Shown here one piece after another: positions 26,070-35,272 of a DNA stretch of 64,000 nt (the stretch's first letter is position 1; the number at the start of each line of letters is the position of its first letter). The stretch lies in the NCBI GenBank assembly GCA_039810245.1, contig JBDHWQ010000007.1, positions 1 through 64,000 on the forward strand. The letters are read 5' to 3'. This DNA comes from CALDSL01 sp039810245. GTDB lineage: Bacteria > Chloroflexota > Anaerolineae > Anaerolineales > Anaerolineaceae. The notes under the pieces are model-generated. The model saw nothing but the letters and a program-made list of their open reading frames with translations, was not told the DNA's origin and searched no databases. The translations under genes were made by a program, and so were the position numbers.

Positions 26070-27548
26070 ATGCCGTTGATTACAACGCTCCTGATTGTGC
26101 TGCTGGTGGTGGTGCTGTTCCTGGTGGCGTTTCTGCTGGTGCGCGCCGCGCTGTATGGCAAACCGATTGATGCGGTAGACCCGGTAGAAGGCTTGAAGGT
26201 GGACCCGCCGGTAGTGGCAGAACACCTGGCGGCGGTGATTCGCAAGCAGACGATTTCCTCGCTGGACCCGCAGCAGGTGGATGGTCAGGCGTTTTTGGGA
26301 CTGCACCGCGCGCTGGAAGCGATGTATCCGCGCGTGCACGCCACGCTGGAAAAGCGCGTGGTGAACGAATACAGCCTGGTGTACACCTGGCAAGGGCGCA
26401 AGCCCGATCTGAAGCCGGTGCTGCTGGCCGCGCACCTCGATGTGGTGCCGGTGGAAGCCGCCGGTCTGGACGAGTGGACGTACCCGCCGTTTTCCGGGCA
26501 GATCGCGGACGGTTATGTATGGGGACGCGGCACGCTTGACATTAAAAACCAGGCTATCGCGGTGCTGGAAGCGGTAGAGAACCTGTTGAAGGACGGCTAC
26601 CGCCCGCAGCGCACGGTGATCCTGGCGTTTGGGCACGATGAAGAGGTCAGCGGGCAGCAGGGCGCCGGGACGATTGCGCAAATGCTGGCGGATGCCGGCG
26701 TGCACCTGGAAGCCGTGCTGGACGAAGGCGGCGGCGTGATGCAAGGTTTGCTACCGGGCGTGCGCGCGCCGGTGGCGATGGTGGGCACGGCCGAGAAAGG
26801 CTACCTGAGCCTGGAGCTGTGCGCGCAGGGCGAACCGGGCCACTCCTCCATGCCGCCCGAGCATACAGCGATTGGCATCCTGGGCGCGGCGCTGGCGCGG
26901 CTGGAAGCCAGTCCGATGCCCGCGCGGTTGGATGCCATCACTCCTACGCTGGACCAGGTGGGCGGGCTGATGCCATTTTCCATGCAGCTTTTACTGGCCA
27001 ACCGCTGGCTGTTCGGCGGAGCCATCCGCAAGCGGTTGGCGGCAAACCCGCGTACCAATGCCACTATCCGCACCACGCAGGCCATCACCATGATTTCGGG
27101 TGGGGTGAAAGATAACCTGCTGCCGCGTGAAGCGCGCGCCGTGGTCAATTTCCGGCTGCTGCCGGGCGATACGGTGGCCGGTGTGTGCGCGCACGTGCGT
27201 CGCGCGCTGGCGGATGAGCGCGTGACCTTCCAGCCCATGGAAGGCGCGGGCGTGCGCGAGGCGTCCAGCGTATCTTCCAGCGAGGCGCAGGCGTATGCCG
27301 ACCTGTCGCGCGCCATCCGCCAGATCTTTGCAGACACGGCGGTATCGCCCTACCTGGTGCTGGGAGCTACTGACGCGCGCTATTACACCGCGATCTGTGA
27401 TAATGTTTACCGTTTCAGCCCGCTGCGCATGACCAGCGAGGATTTGGGGTTGGTGCACGGGACCAACGAGCGCATTTCGATTGAAGGGTTGGGACGGATG
27501 GTGCAATTCTTCGGCCAGTTGATCCGCGCGTGGGGCGAGCGCGGGTAA
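26070..27548 (+). CDS. M20 family metallopeptidase (carboxypeptidase S-like), membrane-anchored
   Basis: 492 residues. An N-terminal helix (about 4-30) anchors the enzyme. Metal ligands fit the M20 pattern: AAHLDVVPV (His), GRGTLDIKN (Asp), FGHDEEVSG (Glu-Glu) and VHGTNERIS (last His). The lid domain (EKGYLSLELCAQGEPGHSS) is present. Family members remove C-terminal amino acids from peptides or N-acyl groups. The next gene is 28 bp downstream on the same strand. Confidence 0.9.
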   Translation: MPLITTLLIVLLVVVLFLVAFLLVRAALYGKPIDAVDPVEGLKVDPPVVAEHLAAVIRKQTISSLDPQQVDGQAFLGLHRALEAMYPRVHATLEKRVVNEYSLVYTWQGRKPDLKPVLLAAHLDVVPVEAAGLDEWTYPPFSGQIADGYVWGRGTLDIKNQAIAVLEAVENLLKDGYRPQRTVILAFGHDEEVSGQQGAGTIAQMLADAGVHLEAVLDEGGGVMQGLLPGVRAPVAMVGTAEKGYLSLELCAQGEPGHSSMPPEHTAIGILGAALARLEASPMPARLDAITPTLDQVGGLMPFSMQLLLANRWLFGGAIRKRLAANPRTNATIRTTQAITMISGGVKDNLLPREARAVVNFRLLPGDTVAGVCAHVRRALADERVTFQPMEGAGVREASSVSSSEAQAYADLSRAIRQIFADTAVSPYLVLGATDARYYTAICDNVYRFSPLRMTSEDLGLVHGTNERISIEGLGRMVQFFGQLIRAWGERG

Positions 27549-27576
27549 ACGCCGGCAGGCAGGGAGAGAGGTGAAG

Positions 27577-28512
27577 ATGCGCGGCCAATTACAGATGAGC
27601 CGGCGCGGGAAACAGGGAGTGGTGGGCGCCATGCTGACGCTGGGGCTGCTGGCGCTGATGCTGGCTAACTGCACGCCCATCGTAACCGACCGCGACGCTA
27701 CACGCACGGCCGAAGCGGTGATTGTGGGCGCGCGCCTGCAGCAGACGGCGGAAGTGGAGCAATACGCGCAAATGGTGGCATCGGCCACGGCACGCATGGT
27801 GGACGCGCAGACGCAGGTGGCGGTGCGGCAGACATCCGTGGCGGGCACGCAGGCGGCAGCCACGCAGCAGGCGGCTGCCACAGCCACGGCGCTGTTTGAG
27901 GCGCAGCAGCGTGCCAATGCCACGGCCACGCAGCAGGCAGCCGGCCTGTCGGCCGAAGCGGCAGAATACGCGCAGAAAGGCTGGCTTCCGGGCGCGGCCG
28001 GGCGCTATCACCGGCTGGACGAGTACACCGGCGAGGAGCCCAACCGGGGCAAGGTGCTGGTGCGCGGCACGGGCTATGACCCGACCGAGTTTGTGATCCG
28101 CGCCCGGGTGCAGTACCAGAATGCGGCGCGCGGCGGCGATTATGCGCGCTCGAGCTGCGGGTTTCTGCTGTGGCGGCTGGATGGGGAGAATTATTACCAG
28201 GTGTACGCGGCCATGGACGGCAACGTGTACGCCAATGCGCTGGTGGGCAACCGGTTTATCCCGCTGGGGCGCGGGTATTTTGGGCTGCCGGGGTTACCCG
28301 ACGGCGAGTACGAGCTGACGGTGATCGCCAACCGCGAGCGCATCCGCGTGCTGCTGAATGACACGTTGGTGAAGACGTTTTTGACGGTGGAGAACTCGCG
28401 CATGGAAGGCAAGCTGTATTTCGCGGTCACCAGCGGGGTGGAGAAGGATTTTGGCACGCGCTGCGCGTTCACAGATGCGGAGCTGTGGGAAGTGAGCGCG
28501 GGGACGCAATAG
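27577..28512 (+). CDS. Lipoprotein with helical repeat and C-terminal beta-sandwich
   Basis: 311 residues. Type II signal peptide with lipobox LMLANC. Residues ~40-130 are Ala/Gln/Thr-rich (TQAAATQQAAATATAL), likely a coiled coil. The rest is a concanavalin-like domain (YQVYAAMDGNVYANALVGN, LNDTLVKTFLTV) akin to DUF1080/LamG modules. ATG 27577 follows GAGAGGTG. It shares overall design with the lipoprotein at 18584 and the membrane protein at 14564, which suggests a local family of sensor or binding proteins. Confidence 0.7.
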   Translation: MRGQLQMSRRGKQGVVGAMLTLGLLALMLANCTPIVTDRDATRTAEAVIVGARLQQTAEVEQYAQMVASATARMVDAQTQVAVRQTSVAGTQAAATQQAAATATALFEAQQRANATATQQAAGLSAEAAEYAQKGWLPGAAGRYHRLDEYTGEEPNRGKVLVRGTGYDPTEFVIRARVQYQNAARGGDYARSSCGFLLWRLDGENYYQVYAAMDGNVYANALVGNRFIPLGRGYFGLPGLPDGEYELTVIANRERIRVLLNDTLVKTFLTVENSRMEGKLYFAVTSGVEKDFGTRCAFTDAELWEVSAGTQ

Positions 28513-28613
28513 GGAAGACCCTCTCTGTCTCCCCGCGCAGTAATTGGTAGGTTGGGTTGGCGAGGCGAGACGGTTAGAACGAGATAAGGTTGAGGGTTTC
28601 CAAACCGTGGAAT

Positions 28614-29624
28614 TTACGGGGTCAGGTCGACGCGCAGGACGAAGCGGTCGACGGCGCCGAAGCGGTACTTGTAATCCTCGTTGCCGCGCATGAAATCAAA
28701 ATCGGCGCGGTGATTTTCGTTGGCCCACTGCAAGAGAAAGCCGAGGAGCACCCAGCCGGGGGAGTACTCGTTGAAGGCGCGGTTGAGACCGGAGTTGTAA
28801 ACCCACAGGCGGTTGAGGTAGTCGAAGCTGAGGTAGCCGGCGGACTTCTCGCCGTTGATCTCGAGGAAGGCGAGCTGCAGGCAGCCGTTTTCGAAGGCGC
28901 AGGCGGCGGTGCGGCGCATATGCTCGCGCATGGGCGGGGTGAGGAAGGCGGCTTTTTCCGGATCGTGGGCCATCAACGCCATGAAAGCCTCGATTTCGGC
29001 GTCCAGCGCCGCAGGGTCGGTGACGATGTACCAGCGCCAGGGCGTCTCGGAGCTTTCCAGGCGGCGCATCTTGCGGCGGATCTCGTGGCGCTGCTTTTTG
29101 TCGATGCTGGCCAGGTAGGTCTCCCAGTCGCCGGGCAGGGGAATGTAGGGCGAGTGCTGGAGCTGCTCGGTTTGCGCCTGCCAGCCGGCGGCGCGGGCGA
29201 CAGTCTCCAGCGCAGCGGGGGTGGGCGAGGAATCGAGCAGGTTGTATATGCGGATTTGTTCCCATGCGGGCAGCGCGGCGGCGCGCAGGAAGGGCAGCAG
29301 CGCGGCCAGGAAGGTATCCAGGTCTTCGGGGCGTGCCAACAGGTCGAGGTAGTCGCTAATTTCCACCGCACCCACGTTGAGCAGCACGGGGCGGCCATCC
29401 TGCACGGCATGGAAGAGCGGGGCGGCGGCCACCAGGCGGCCGTCCTGGCGCGCGGTGACCAGAGCCAGCACGGCGTCCGGCCATTCACCGCCGCCGCGGG
29501 TCTGCCACCAGGTGGTGAGGTATTCGTAACGCAAAAACGGCACGTGGCTGGGCGTCTGTTCGAGCAGGTCGTTCCACTCGCCGGCCAGGTGCGCGGGAAA
29601 TTCGGTATGCAGGGTCAGGTCCAT
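28614..29624 (-). CDS. GNAT-superfamily acyltransferase (CelD/BioF2-like)
   Basis: 336 residues from ATG 29624. An N-terminal (EWNDLLEQTPSHVPFLRYEYLTTWW) and C-terminal GNAT-like half (LAFLEINGEKSAGYLSFDY, FDFMRGNEDYKYRFG) match the acetyltransferase family seen in CelD/BioF2-like and FemAB-like proteins. Typical roles are modification of cell-envelope polymers or polysaccharide. GTGGAG precedes the start. Confidence 0.8.
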   Translation of the reverse strand: MDLTLHTEFPAHLAGEWNDLLEQTPSHVPFLRYEYLTTWWQTRGGGEWPDAVLALVTARQDGRLVAAAPLFHAVQDGRPVLLNVGAVEISDYLDLLARPEDLDTFLAALLPFLRAAALPAWEQIRIYNLLDSSPTPAALETVARAAGWQAQTEQLQHSPYIPLPGDWETYLASIDKKQRHEIRRKMRRLESSETPWRWYIVTDPAALDAEIEAFMALMAHDPEKAAFLTPPMREHMRRTAACAFENGCLQLAFLEINGEKSAGYLSFDYLNRLWVYNSGLNRAFNEYSPGWVLLGFLLQWANENHRADFDFMRGNEDYKYRFGAVDRFVLRVDLTP

Positions 29625-29726
29625 ACGGCTCCACAAGAGAAAGTTTTCTGCGCGCAGCGCGCATAAGCCTATTATAGTCCAGCCGGGGCGGGGGGATGCT
29701 ATACTGGTGCGGCGGAGGAGTGGCGC

Positions 29727-30164
29727 ATGGACGAAGCCTGGCGGATTGTGGTTGCAGAGACGGAAGAAGACGCGGCGCGCGGTTACGCGGTGATGGCGCA
29801 GTTGCGCCCGCACCTGAGCAAGGATGATTACCTGGCGCAGGTGGAGCGGCAGTTGCTGCAGGGCTACCGGCTGGCGCTGCTGGAAGCGGATGGCGTGGTG
29901 CGCGCGGTGGCCGGATACCGGTTGTATGAGATGCTGGCGCACGGCCGCGTGCTGTACGTGGACGACCTGGTGACGGATGAGGGGGCGCGCTCGCGTGGGT
30001 ATGGGGCGGCGCTGTTCGCGTGGCTGGTGGAGCAGGCGCGCGCGGCCGGCTGCGCGAAGCTGCAGCTCGACTCAGGCGTGCAGCGCTTCGATGCGCACCG
30101 GTTCTATTTCCGCGAGGGCATGCACATCAGCAGTTACCGGTTTAGCCTGGATATGGATAAATAG
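29727..30164 (+). CDS. GNAT family N-acetyltransferase
   Basis: 145 residues. The acetyl-CoA loop is in VDDLVTDEGARSRGYGAALF (R-x-x-G-x-[GA]), and the C-terminal strand/helix LDSGVQRFDAHRFYFREGM is typical. GGAGGAG sits before ATG 29727, and a TATACT hexamer at 29700-29705 could be the -10. Substrate unknown; divergent from the other acetyltransferase gene. Confidence 0.88.
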   Translation: MDEAWRIVVAETEEDAARGYAVMAQLRPHLSKDDYLAQVERQLLQGYRLALLEADGVVRAVAGYRLYEMLAHGRVLYVDDLVTDEGARSRGYGAALFAWLVEQARAAGCAKLQLDSGVQRFDAHRFYFREGMHISSYRFSLDMDK

Positions 30165-30179
30165 GGAACCCCCCTCCAA

Positions 30180-30213
30180 CTCCCCCCAAAAGAAAGTACA
30201 CTTTTGGGGGGAG
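30180..30213. terminator. Strong hairpin (first of two)
   Basis: Arms CTCCCCCCAAAAG (30180-30192) and CTTTTGGGGGGAG (30201-30213). Located between convergent genes, suited to act in both directions. Confidence 0.65.
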
Positions 30214-30225
30214 AACAATGCACTT

Positions 30226-30253
30226 GCCCTTACAAATCCCACTTTGTAAGGGC
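30226..30253. terminator. Second hairpin
   Basis: Arms GCCCTTACAAA (30226-30236) and TTTGTAAGGGC (30243-30253), just before the stop of the leftward sigma-like gene. May serve as its terminator. Confidence 0.5.
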
Positions 30254-30277
30254 TGTCTCGCTCGCGATTATGATCGA

Positions 30278-30739
30278 TCAGGCGGCGATGGGGGTGGCGC
30301 GCATAGCCAGCCTGGCGCCTGTGAGCCACTGGCTGACGCGGCCGGTGCTTGTTCCCAGCACCTGGGCGGCTTCGACGTAGCTGAGGCCGAGCACGTCGAC
30401 CAGCAGCATGGTGCGGCGCTCATCTTGCGGCAGGGCAAGGATGCCACGCGTAAGCGCGTCACCGCCGGTGACCGGGATGGCGGGGCCCAGGCAGTTCTTA
30501 AGCACGGCGCGTAGCAAGTTCAGCCGCGCGGAGCCATGACCATCGCGCTGGTAGGTCTGCACCACCGCAGTCTGCACGGCCTGCGCCGCGGCTTCGGCGC
30601 TGCCCAGCAGGTAGAAGGCCAGGGTGTAGGCATCTTCCTGCTGCTGCAAAACCTGCTGGTTAAACGCCGACAGGTGGGCTTCGGCGCCGCCGTGGGTGTT
30701 TTCTGCCAGGGATTGCTTGTGTCTCCAGGGTGCTATCAT
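30278..30739 (-). CDS. Divergent ECF-like sigma factor
   Basis: 153 residues. Region 4 is recognisable (LPQDERRTMLLVDVLGLSYVEAAQVL ... GRVSQWLTGARLAMR). The N-terminal part (QQQEDAYTLAFYLLGSAEAAAQAV) looks like a weak region 2 lacking the usual aromatic DNA-melting residues. ATG 30739 follows GAGGAG at a short distance. It lies 81 bp downstream of a response regulator gene on the same strand. It could be a true sigma factor with drifted region 2 or a regulator that kept only the DNA-binding part. Confidence 0.65.
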   Translation of the reverse strand: MIAPWRHKQSLAENTHGGAEAHLSAFNQQVLQQQEDAYTLAFYLLGSAEAAAQAVQTAVVQTYQRDGHGSARLNLLRAVLKNCLGPAIPVTGGDALTRGILALPQDERRTMLLVDVLGLSYVEAAQVLGTSTGRVSQWLTGARLAMRATPIAA

Positions 30740-30820
30740 CGTACTCCTCATGGGTACATCATAGCGCCCGGGTGTCACGAAATCGTTACGGAGATGTTAC
30801 GGTTTGGTAACAGCCGTGGG

Positions 30821-31513
30821 TTAACCGCCTTCCACCAGGCGATAGCCGTAACCGCGCACGGTGAGGATAAACTGCGGGCGGGTGGGGTCGGGCTCGATCT
30901 TCTGGCGCAGCAGGAAGATGTAGCGGCGCAGCGCGGCCGTATCTTCCTGGAAGGTGGGCCCCCACACTTCCTGCACCAGGGCCGATTCTTCCACCGCGCG
31001 TCCTTGCTGGCGCGCCAGGGTTTCCAGCAGGCGGTACTCGGTGGGGGTGAGCGAGACGGACTGGCCGCCGTGGCGCAGCTCGCGCGCGTCAAAATCCAGC
31101 ACCCATTCGCCAAACAACACCAGGTTGCGGTTCTCGGCGAGCTGCGGGTGGCGCGTGCGGCCGATGACAGCCTGGATGCGCGCGGTTAGCTCGGCGAAGG
31201 AGAACGGTTTGGTGACGTAATCATCCACGCCGAGGCGGAAGCCGCGCAGCTTATCATCTTCGGCGCTCTTGGCGGTGAGCAGGATGATGGGCATCTCGGA
31301 AAGCTCGCGCAGGCGCGCGACCACTTCCCAACCATCCATGCCGGGCATCATGATATCCAGCACCACCAGATCGGGCTGCTCGCGGAATGCCACGCGCAAC
31401 GCCTCGGGGCCATTGCCGGCGCTGACCACATCGATGTCCTGCCCCTGCAGGTATTCCCCTAAAAATTTGATTAATGTGGGGTCGTCGTCAACCAGCAGAA
31501 CTTTCCTTTGCAT
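30821..31513 (-). CDS. OmpR/PhoB-type response regulator
   Basis: 230 residues from ATG 31513. The receiver domain has the acidic pocket (VDDDP), phospho-acceptor D53 (VVLDIMMPGMDGW) and the Lys of TKPF. The C-terminal winged helix (SLTPTEYRLLETLARQQGRAV, RRYIFLLRQKIEPDP) is standard. The start lies 26 nt inside the histidine kinase gene's end, so the pair is co-translated. Confidence 0.93.
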   Translation of the reverse strand: MQRKVLLVDDDPTLIKFLGEYLQGQDIDVVSAGNGPEALRVAFREQPDLVVLDIMMPGMDGWEVVARLRELSEMPIILLTAKSAEDDKLRGFRLGVDDYVTKPFSFAELTARIQAVIGRTRHPQLAENRNLVLFGEWVLDFDARELRHGGQSVSLTPTEYRLLETLARQQGRAVEESALVQEVWGPTFQEDTAALRRYIFLLRQKIEPDPTRPQFILTVRGYGYRLVEGG

Positions 31514-33716
31514 CGTTGACCTCGCTTTCGGTGGTTGTCTGGAGGCAGCAGGTGAAGCAGGCGCCGCCTTCAGGGCGGTTGCACACCTCAATGGTTCCGC
31601 CCATACCTTCGATCAGGCGGCGCACGATGTACAGGCCCAGGCCGTGGCCGTAGACGGTCTGCGAATCTTCACTATTGAGACGGTAGAAGCGGTCGAACAG
31701 CATGGGGATGGCCTCGGGCGGGACGCCGGGGCCGCTGTCGAGCACCTGGATGCACACACGCCGGTCGACGGGGAAGGCAGACATGATGATCTCGCCTTCG
31801 GGGGCGTATTTCATGGCATTATCCAGCAGATGAAAGAGCACGCTGGTGAGGGCGCGCTCATCGGCCAGCAGATAGGGCAGGTTGGGCGGCGCATGCCAAC
31901 GGATGCGGCCCAGGCCGGGCAGGTGCACGAGCTGGGTCTGCATGGTGAGCACCACCGATTCGAACGAGACCGGGCCGTTATATAACGGCAGCCGGCCGGC
32001 GTCTAACGCGGAAAGGTCGAGGATGGTCTCGACAAAGCGCGTCAGGCGCTGGATTTCAGCCTGTACCAGCTCGAGATTGGTGCGCAGAGCAGGGTCGAGC
32101 GGGCGTGAAAGGGTCAGCTCGATGCCGCCGTTGATGTTGGTCAGCGGGGCGCGCAGCTCGTGCGAGACCATCGAGACAAAATCGGACTTCATGCGGTCGA
32201 GAGTTTGCAGGCGGCGGTTCTGTTCTTCAAGCTGGCGGTTAGCGCGGTTGAGGTTTTCGGTTTCTTCGGCCACCTTGTTTTCCAGATCGGCGTTGAGCGC
32301 TTCGAGCTGCGCGCGCGCGTCGGTTACCTGGCGGTAGGCACTCTCGAGGGCGGCCTGCTGGTTTTTCTGGCGGGTGAGATCGTGAGCGGTGCCGGCCAGG
32401 GCCAGGTGGCGGCGGGCGGCCTCGGGCAGATCGCTGCTATTGTGGATGGGGCGCAGCGAGAGAAAGACGGGAATGTAGGTTCCATCGCGGCGCTGCAGGC
32501 GGGTTTCGCCCATCCAGCCCACCGGGCGGGTGGCGTTGGGGTCAATACTGCGGCCAAGTGCGGTTTCCACCATGGCACCCACGGCGGCATCGGGGTGCAG
32601 GATGCCGGCCAGCGGCTGGCCGAGGAGCATGGAAGCGCTGGGGTATCCGGTGGCGGAAAGCAGCGCCGGGTTGGCGAGCTGCAGGCGGCCGCTTTCATCG
32701 CACACGAAGGCCGGCTCGGCAATCCCATTGACCAGTGAGGCGTATGGCAGCAGCTCATCTTCGCCGGCGGCTACGAAGTGCCGCGCAACCAGCATCAGCA
32801 CCAGCACGCCGGTGATCAGCGCGGCCAGGGGGTAACTCCGCCCCTCCACCAGCCAGACGCGCAGCGCCTCCTCACCGGCCAACAGGGTGAGCGCGTAGGG
32901 CAGCGCTTTCTGGCCAAAGGCCAGCAGGCGCGCCAGCGGCGCGGGTGTGTAGCCCAATCGCCAGGGAGCCAGCGGGCTGGAAAGCGCCGCCAGCAGGAGC
33001 AGCAGGCCGCCGGCCACCCAGCCGGCATCGGCGGCGGAGAGCGCGGCGGGGGCGCTGCGCGTGAGCTGAAAACCAAAGGCAATGGTGGTGAGGGCGTAGA
33101 CGAGCAGCGCCAGTGCGGCCCACAACAGCGCGGGCGGCGCGGACGGGCTATCGTTGATCAGGTAGAGCATAAACACGGTGAGCAGGATGGTAAGCCCCAG
33201 CAGCGGGTAAGCCAGCAGCGGCGGGAATGCGGTGGCATCCAGCAGCAGCGGGTGAAAGACCTGCATCCAGAACACCACCAGGGTGGCAGCAGAGAGCACC
33301 GAGACTTCGAGCAATTGGATGGCGGGGAGCAGCCCACGGCGGCGCTTGCGCGGCTGGAGCACCAGACCGAGCAGCAGCGCGGGCACGCCCAGCAGGCGCA
33401 GCACATCACCAGGGACAGAGAAGAGCAGCAGCCCGCGTGCCTGGAGCAGCAGGCGCACGCCATTGAGCGCCAGCACCAGCGCACCGGCGCCAAATGCGGC
33501 CCAGCTCAGCCGCTGGTTTGGCAGCGGGGCGCGCGCGGCCGCAGCCAGGAACAGCAGCCCGGCCAGCCCAGCAGGCACGGCCAGCAGCAGCCCGAACATC
33601 ACGAGGCGTAGTTGCAAACCCGCGCCGCCCCACAGCATCCAGGCAAGCCCGGCCGCCACCAGCAGCGCCGCCAGCAGTTTCAGCACGCGCTGGATCGGGT
33701 CTTTTGGGAAGTGCAT
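31488..33716 (-). CDS. Membrane sensor histidine kinase with PAS domain
   Basis: 742 residues from ATG 33716. About eight hydrophobic helices fill the first ~310 residues, then a PAS domain (EPAFVCDESGRLQLANPALL), a coiled coil (LENKVAEETENLNRANRQLEEQ), the phospho-acceptor His (H519 in MVSHELRAPL), and the ATP domain with LLDNAMKYAPEG, DSGPGVPP and HGLGLYIVRRLI. The partner is the overlapping response regulator. The long membrane part suggests detection of a lipid-phase or small ligand, but the signal is unknown. Confidence 0.92.
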   Translation of the reverse strand: MHFPKDPIQRVLKLLAALLVAAGLAWMLWGGAGLQLRLVMFGLLLAVPAGLAGLLFLAAAARAPLPNQRLSWAAFGAGALVLALNGVRLLLQARGLLLFSVPGDVLRLLGVPALLLGLVLQPRKRRRGLLPAIQLLEVSVLSAATLVVFWMQVFHPLLLDATAFPPLLAYPLLGLTILLTVFMLYLINDSPSAPPALLWAALALLVYALTTIAFGFQLTRSAPAALSAADAGWVAGGLLLLLAALSSPLAPWRLGYTPAPLARLLAFGQKALPYALTLLAGEEALRVWLVEGRSYPLAALITGVLVLMLVARHFVAAGEDELLPYASLVNGIAEPAFVCDESGRLQLANPALLSATGYPSASMLLGQPLAGILHPDAAVGAMVETALGRSIDPNATRPVGWMGETRLQRRDGTYIPVFLSLRPIHNSSDLPEAARRHLALAGTAHDLTRQKNQQAALESAYRQVTDARAQLEALNADLENKVAEETENLNRANRQLEEQNRRLQTLDRMKSDFVSMVSHELRAPLTNINGGIELTLSRPLDPALRTNLELVQAEIQRLTRFVETILDLSALDAGRLPLYNGPVSFESVVLTMQTQLVHLPGLGRIRWHAPPNLPYLLADERALTSVLFHLLDNAMKYAPEGEIIMSAFPVDRRVCIQVLDSGPGVPPEAIPMLFDRFYRLNSEDSQTVYGHGLGLYIVRRLIEGMGGTIEVCNRPEGGACFTCCLQTTTESEVNDAKESSAG

Positions 33717-34282
33717 ACGGTCAATGATATCACACGCATACCGAAAATGAAGCGGCCCACCCAAAATCCATCCGTTGGTTGGATCTGGGTGGGCCGCCTT
33801 CGCAGTGGGGCGTACCCAACCTGCGCCTGCCCGTGGGGTGGGCAGGTACGATGAGGAAACTCGAGTGGGCGAGAACGCTCAGAAGAAAGAAGGGAGAGGA
33901 CTGAGCGTCTGCCTGGCGGTGAGGATGCCGGAGCGCGCGGTACGGTGGGTGGCGTGCCTGTGGGCAGGGGAGCGATGCTGGCGGTGATGGCGCGGTGGAG
34001 TGTGGGCCGGGATGCGGGCCGCGCGGTGATGCGTTGCAATGAAGCGTTGATGTGGGGTGATGAAGGCGCTGCCCCGCCACGTTGCGCCCGCGCGAGCAGT
34101 AATGAGAGCTACGAAGGCTGCGGCATCAGGTTTCATGGATAATAACGGCAGGGATATTGATTTGTTACACCGTGAGAAAATGCGCGTCCACGCGCGGCGC
34201 GAGTGGTGGGATAATACGTGGGCTGCAGGTAAGAAACACGACATGTCTGGCCCATCTCAGTGAGCGTTTAAGGAGCAACTGC
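33717..34282. other. 566-bp intergenic region without a convincing gene
   Basis: Short frames exist on both strands but show no family features or ribosome sites. Three secondary-structure signals are present: a 12-bp stem with an inner 5-bp stem (33752-33797), a 7-bp stem (33826-33832 with 33840-33846) and an 8-bp stem (33875-33882 with 33901-33908). It separates two divergently transcribed genes and may hold a small RNA. Confidence 0.5.
33752..33797. terminator. Hairpin upstream of the histidine kinase gene
   Basis: 12-bp perfect outer stem (33752-33763 with 33786-33797) plus an inner ATCCA/TGGAT stem. It would stop leftward transcription coming from 33800-34280, or fold in a longer kinase leader. 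Confidence 0.5.
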
Positions 34283-35212
34283 ATGAAACGATTGATCATC
34301 GATACCGATACCGCTTCGGATGATGCCGTGGCGCTGATCCTGGCGCTGCGCGAGCCGGCAGTGCGCGTGGAAGCCATTACGGTGGTGGCCGGCAACGTGC
34401 CCATCGAGCTGGCGGTCAAAAATGCGCTGACCTCGGTGGAAATGGCGCAGACGTATGCCCCGCCGGTCTACGCGGGCATGGGCAAACCGCTGATGCGCGA
34501 GCTGTTCACGGCAGAATTCGTGCACGGCGAGGATGGTATGGGCAACATGAACCTGCCGCAGCCCGCACTGCGCGCGCAGCCGGAACATGCCGTAGATGCG
34601 ATGCTGCGTATCATCGAGGAAAACGCGCAGGACCTGGAACTGATTACCCTGGGGCCGCTGACCAATATCGCGCTGGCGTGCCTGAAAGCTCCGCAGACGA
34701 TGCGCAAGCTGCGGCGCGTAACGATCATGGGCAGCGCAGGGTTTGGCCCGGGCAATGTCACCCCGGTGGCCGAGTTTAACATTTACGTGGACGCCGAAGC
34801 TGCCAGCATCGTGCTGGACGCGGGCCTGAACGTATTCCTGGTGGGCTGGGATGTGAGCCTGGGACAGACGTTTCTCGACCAGCAGGACGTTGAGCGCCTG
34901 CAAGCTTCGCGCTCCCCGATTGCCCGCTTCAGCGCGCGCTGCAACCAGTCGCTGCAGGAGTTTAATTTTCAGCGCTTTGGAAAGGTGGGGTTTGACCTGC
35001 CCGACCCGGCTACTGTGGCGGCGGCGATTTACCCCGAGACGGTGTTGGAAAGCGTGCGGGCTTACACTTATGTGGAATACCGCAGCCAGGGGTCTTACGG
35101 CCAGGTGGTGATCGATGCGATGAACCTGCTCGAAAAAGCACCCAACGCGGAAATCTGCCGCGCGATGGATGGGGCGGCGTTTAAGCAGCGGTTGTTCGCT
35201 GCGCTGGAGTAA
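34283..35212 (+). CDS. Nucleoside hydrolase (inosine/uridine-preferring family)
   Basis: 309 residues. The signature IIDTDTASDDAVAL provides the calcium-binding Asp cluster. The fold continues through VVAGNVPIE, ELITLGPLTNIALA and VAEFNIYVDAEAA, all family landmarks. It cleaves N-glycosidic bonds of ribonucleosides for purine or pyrimidine salvage. AAGGAG lies 8 nt before ATG 34283. A bidirectional terminator follows. Confidence 0.93.
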   Translation: MKRLIIDTDTASDDAVALILALREPAVRVEAITVVAGNVPIELAVKNALTSVEMAQTYAPPVYAGMGKPLMRELFTAEFVHGEDGMGNMNLPQPALRAQPEHAVDAMLRIIEENAQDLELITLGPLTNIALACLKAPQTMRKLRRVTIMGSAGFGPGNVTPVAEFNIYVDAEAASIVLDAGLNVFLVGWDVSLGQTFLDQQDVERLQASRSPIARFSARCNQSLQEFNFQRFGKVGFDLPDPATVAAAIYPETVLESVRAYTYVEYRSQGSYGQVVIDAMNLLEKAPNAEICRAMDGAAFKQRLFAALE

Positions 35213-35220
35213 AGGATCGA

Positions 35221-35251
35221 AAAAGGGGCGGGCATGAAGCCCGCCCCTTTT
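35221..35251. terminator. Bidirectional rho-independent terminator
   Basis: AAAAGGGGCGGGC (35221-35233), loop ATGAA, GCCCGCCCCTTTT (35239-35251). The A-run and T-run make it work for both convergent genes. Confidence 0.9.
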
Positions 35252-35272
35252 CATTTGTCCTGGCCAGCCGGG

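Noticed and set aside
33945..34142. Short plus-strand frames in the 33.7-34.3 kb gap
   Set aside because: No ribosome site, odd composition, no recognisable domain.
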